From: Alteribacter populi
GTDB taxonomy: Bacteria; Bacillota; Bacilli; Bacillales; Salisediminibacteriaceae
Direction of reading: 5' to 3'
Assembly: GCF_002352765.1 (NCBI RefSeq)
Contig: NZ_KZ293963.1
Location: 456,368 to 520,367, forward strand
DNA: 64,000 bases
Shown: piece after piece, positions 62,055 through 64,000 of the stretch
How positions within the stretch are numbered: position 1 is the stretch's first letter
Layout: each line of letters starts with the position of its first letter
Notes under the pieces: generated by a model
Told to the model about the DNA's origin: nothing
What the model saw: the letters and a program-made list of their open reading frames with translations, nothing else
Database searches by the model: none
Position numbers and translations under genes: made by a program

Positions 62055-64000
62055 ACTTATCGACCAAAGGCAGCGAGACTTAATTAATGACGACTTGCAA
62101 CGAAATTTTTTAGTAGAAGCTGGTGCGGGCTCTGGAAAAACGCGTAGTCTTGTTACTAGGATGACAAATCTCATTTTGTCCGGTAGCTTCCGTATCCATC
62201 AAATTGTGGCGATTACCTTTACAAGAAAGGCAGCCGATGAATTAAAGGAGCGCTTCCAAGCCTCTCTTGAAAAGGCGGCGTCAGAGACAAGTGATCCGCT
62301 CTTATCAGAACGAGTGGAGCATGCACTTGAACAATTTGACCAATGTTTCTTAGGGACTGTCCATGCGTTTTGTTCAAAGCTTTTAAGAGAACGTCCAGTT
62401 GAGGCTGGGTTAGACTTTGATTTTACCGAATTAGATGACCAGGAAGATGAACAATTGCTAGACCAAGCTTGGGAGCGGTACTTAGTCAATTCTCGGGTGA
62501 AGGAGCCCAAAAAACTTGCGGAATTTCAAGGTCTAGGTATTGATATTACAGAGCTAAGAAGTGCAATGAAAACAGTGAAAGAATATGAAGATGTTCATTG
62601 GTTTACAAGTTCTGTAGAAAAACCTAACGTCGATCCGATTTTCAACGAGCTGTTCTCCTTTGTTGAATACGCAAAATTTTCGTTGCCAAAAGTAAAGCCG
62701 CAGAAGGGATACGACCAGTTACAAGATAAATTGATGAAAGCAATCCGTCACCTTCAATACTTTGACATGAATCAAAATAGGACAAAAATCGCGTTAATTA
62801 AACTGTTCGACAGCAAACCAAAAGTGACTCAAAATCGATGGGAATCAAAAGAGGAAGCAAAGGATGTATTAGAAAAAGCGCTTGCCTTTCATGAGAATGC
62901 AAAAGCGTTTATCCAATCCTGGCAAGAGTACTGTCACAGTAAAATTGTCCCGTTCTTACGTCCTGCACTAGCAGAGTATAAACAAATAAAAGCAGAACGG
63001 TCTCTACTAAACTTTCAAGATATGCTTTTGCTAACTGCACAACTATTACGGGAACAACCGGAAACAAGACACTATTTTCAGGAGAAGTACCGTTGTTTAC
63101 TCGTGGATGAATTTCAAGATACCGATCCTGTACAAGCAGAAATGATGCTCCTGTTAACGGGAGAGCAGCTACATGAAAATGACTGGACGAAGCAAGCACC
63201 AAAACCAGGATCTCTGTTTGTAGTTGGAGATCCTAAACAATCGATTTACCGCTTTAGAAGGGCAGATATTGATATTTACCAGAAAGTCAAAAAAATCATC
63301 TCCGAAACTGGAGGAGAAACACTCGATCTTGTGATGAACTTTAGAACGACAAGCCGAATTACAGAGCGGATTAATCCTGTGTTTGAACAAGCCTTTCCTC
63401 CAGAAGAAGACACCTACCAAGCGGCTTATAGGCCACTGACCGCTCATAAGTTAGCTGAGAAGGATGAAGAGTTAAAAGGAGTTTATCAACTAACCGTACC
63501 TGATGGCAAAAAGGATGAGGTAGTTGAAACAGAAGCACATCAAATTGCATCCTATATTCGTCATTGTGTCGACGAAGGGAAAGCGAAGCCAAGTGATTTT
63601 ATGATTCTCACTCGGTACAATGAAGGGGTTTCTCACTATACTAAAGTATTGCAAAACTATCACATCCCGGTAATGACGTCAGGTGAGTATACCCTTAAAG
63701 GTGAACAGTGGATGCTTAGCCTTGCACATCTTCTTATGTACATTGCTAACCCATCCAGTTCCTTTTACTTTAGTGCGGTTCTTCGCGGCCCTTTTTTCGG
63801 TGTTAGTGACGATGCCTTGTTCAGGTATAAAAACGATGGCGGAGAATTTCAAGCCTTCTCAAAAATACCTGAAACATTAAACGAAAATGACCGAAAAATG
63901 ATTTTGCCTGCTTTCCAAAAAATCCGTGAATATTTGAGATGGGCGAAAGTCCTGCTTCCAAGTACAGTAATAGAATCGATTGCAGAAGACCTAGGTTTTC
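62047..64000 (+). CDS. UvrD/RecB-like helicase, 5' part (runs off the window)
   Basis: An SF1A helicase of at least 651 residues. Walker A is AGAGSGKT (25-32), ITFTRKAADELKERF is motif Ia, LLVDEFQDTD motif II, GDPKQSIYRFRRAD motif III, and NFRTTSR motif IV. The N-terminus (TKLIDQRQRDLINDDLQRNF) does not resemble B. subtilis AddA. A RecB/AddA-style C-terminal nuclease could lie beyond the window. Start TTG 62047 lies inside the end of the preceding gene with GGGAGG 9 nt before it. The two proteins are surely co-expressed. Confidence 0.85.
   Translation, partial: MTKLIDQRQRDLINDDLQRNFLVEAGAGSGKTRSLVTRMTNLILSGSFRIHQIVAITFTRKAADELKERFQASLEKAASETSDPLLSERVEHALEQFDQCFLGTVHAFCSKLLRERPVEAGLDFDFTELDDQEDEQLLDQAWERYLVNSRVKEPKKLAEFQGLGIDITELRSAMKTVKEYEDVHWFTSSVEKPNVDPIFNELFSFVEYAKFSLPKVKPQKGYDQLQDKLMKAIRHLQYFDMNQNRTKIALIKLFDSKPKVTQNRWESKEEAKDVLEKALAFHENAKAFIQSWQEYCHSKIVPFLRPALAEYKQIKAERSLLNFQDMLLLTAQLLREQPETRHYFQEKYRCLLVDEFQDTDPVQAEMMLLLTGEQLHENDWTKQAPKPGSLFVVGDPKQSIYRFRRADIDIYQKVKKIISETGGETLDLVMNFRTTSRITERINPVFEQAFPPEEDTYQAAYRPLTAHKLAEKDEELKGVYQLTVPDGKKDEVVETEAHQIASYIRHCVDEGKAKPSDFMILTRYNEGVSHYTKVLQNYHIPVMTSGEYTLKGEQWMLSLAHLLMYIANPSSSFYFSAVLRGPFFGVSDDALFRYKNDGGEFQAFSKIPETLNENDRKMILPAFQKIREYLRWAKVLLPSTVIESIAEDLGF

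Overview
The window is a chromosomal stretch from a low-GC, endospore-forming member of the Bacillaceae. The evidence is strong Shine-Dalgarno (SD) sites of the AAGGAGG type, frequent TTG/GTG starts, and a run of Bacillus-type genes: sigI-rsgI, tatA/tatC, dck-dgk, degV, yodTSRQ/ablB/kamA, acsA, odhAB, ligD/ku and a Spo0E-like phosphatase. Acidic surface proteins, a secreted subtilase and many palindromic intergenic repeats suggest an alkaliphilic or halophilic relative; that last point is inference. I see no rRNA, tRNA, CRISPR array, prophage or transposase gene.

Layout. 1-7 kb: the end of a PH-domain membrane protein, a DUF2777-like protein, a metallo-beta-lactamase-fold hydrolase, the sigI-rsgI operon, and a TelA-family gene with an unknown partner. 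7-17 kb: NRDE protein, small exported protein, tatA, tatC, the dck-dgk kinases, degV, an MFS transporter, a DUF420 membrane protein and a subtilase. 17-18 kb: three very small genes, including a Spo0E-like phosphatase. 18-29 kb: lysine degradation. A PucR-type regulator is divergent from yodT-yodS-yodR-yodQ, followed by ablB, then kamA-yokU on the other strand behind a textbook sigma-54 promoter, then the sigma-54 activator gene. 29-44 kb: LysM/SleB hydrolase, acsA, fumC, M19 dipeptidase, msrA-msrB, an ABC-class ATPase, a DUF4397 protein, a D,D-carboxypeptidase, an esterase and patA. 44-49 kb: a ykqA-like gene, a SRAP gene, ligD and ku, the last three relating to DNA repair. 49-58 kb: odhAB, an Asn/Asp-rich DUF1906 protein, an EmrE-type transporter with a divergent XRE-cupin regulator, and an acetamidase-family gene. 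58-64 kb: zinc-ribbon protein, YdjM-like protein, and an AddB-like nuclease with a RecB/AddA-like helicase that runs off the window end.

How the genes work together. KamA makes beta-lysine, AblB acetylates its side chain, and YodT, YodS/YodR and YodQ carry the product toward CoA-linked breakdown. The activator gene and kamA share an imperfect palindrome (TGCYGAAAATTCRGCA), so I propose this is the activator's enhancer site. LigD and Ku form the two-protein end-joining system, next to a SRAP protein that acts on abasic sites. The nuclease/helicase pair at the right end has a LexA-box-like sequence upstream.

Intergenic regions carry at least four families of palindromic repeats (called A-D here, plus a single element E). 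One sits directly upstream of yodT, and four elements are packed into 56.4-56.85 kb. Many starts were moved from the longest reading frame to the codon that follows a good SD; these choices are noted per gene.
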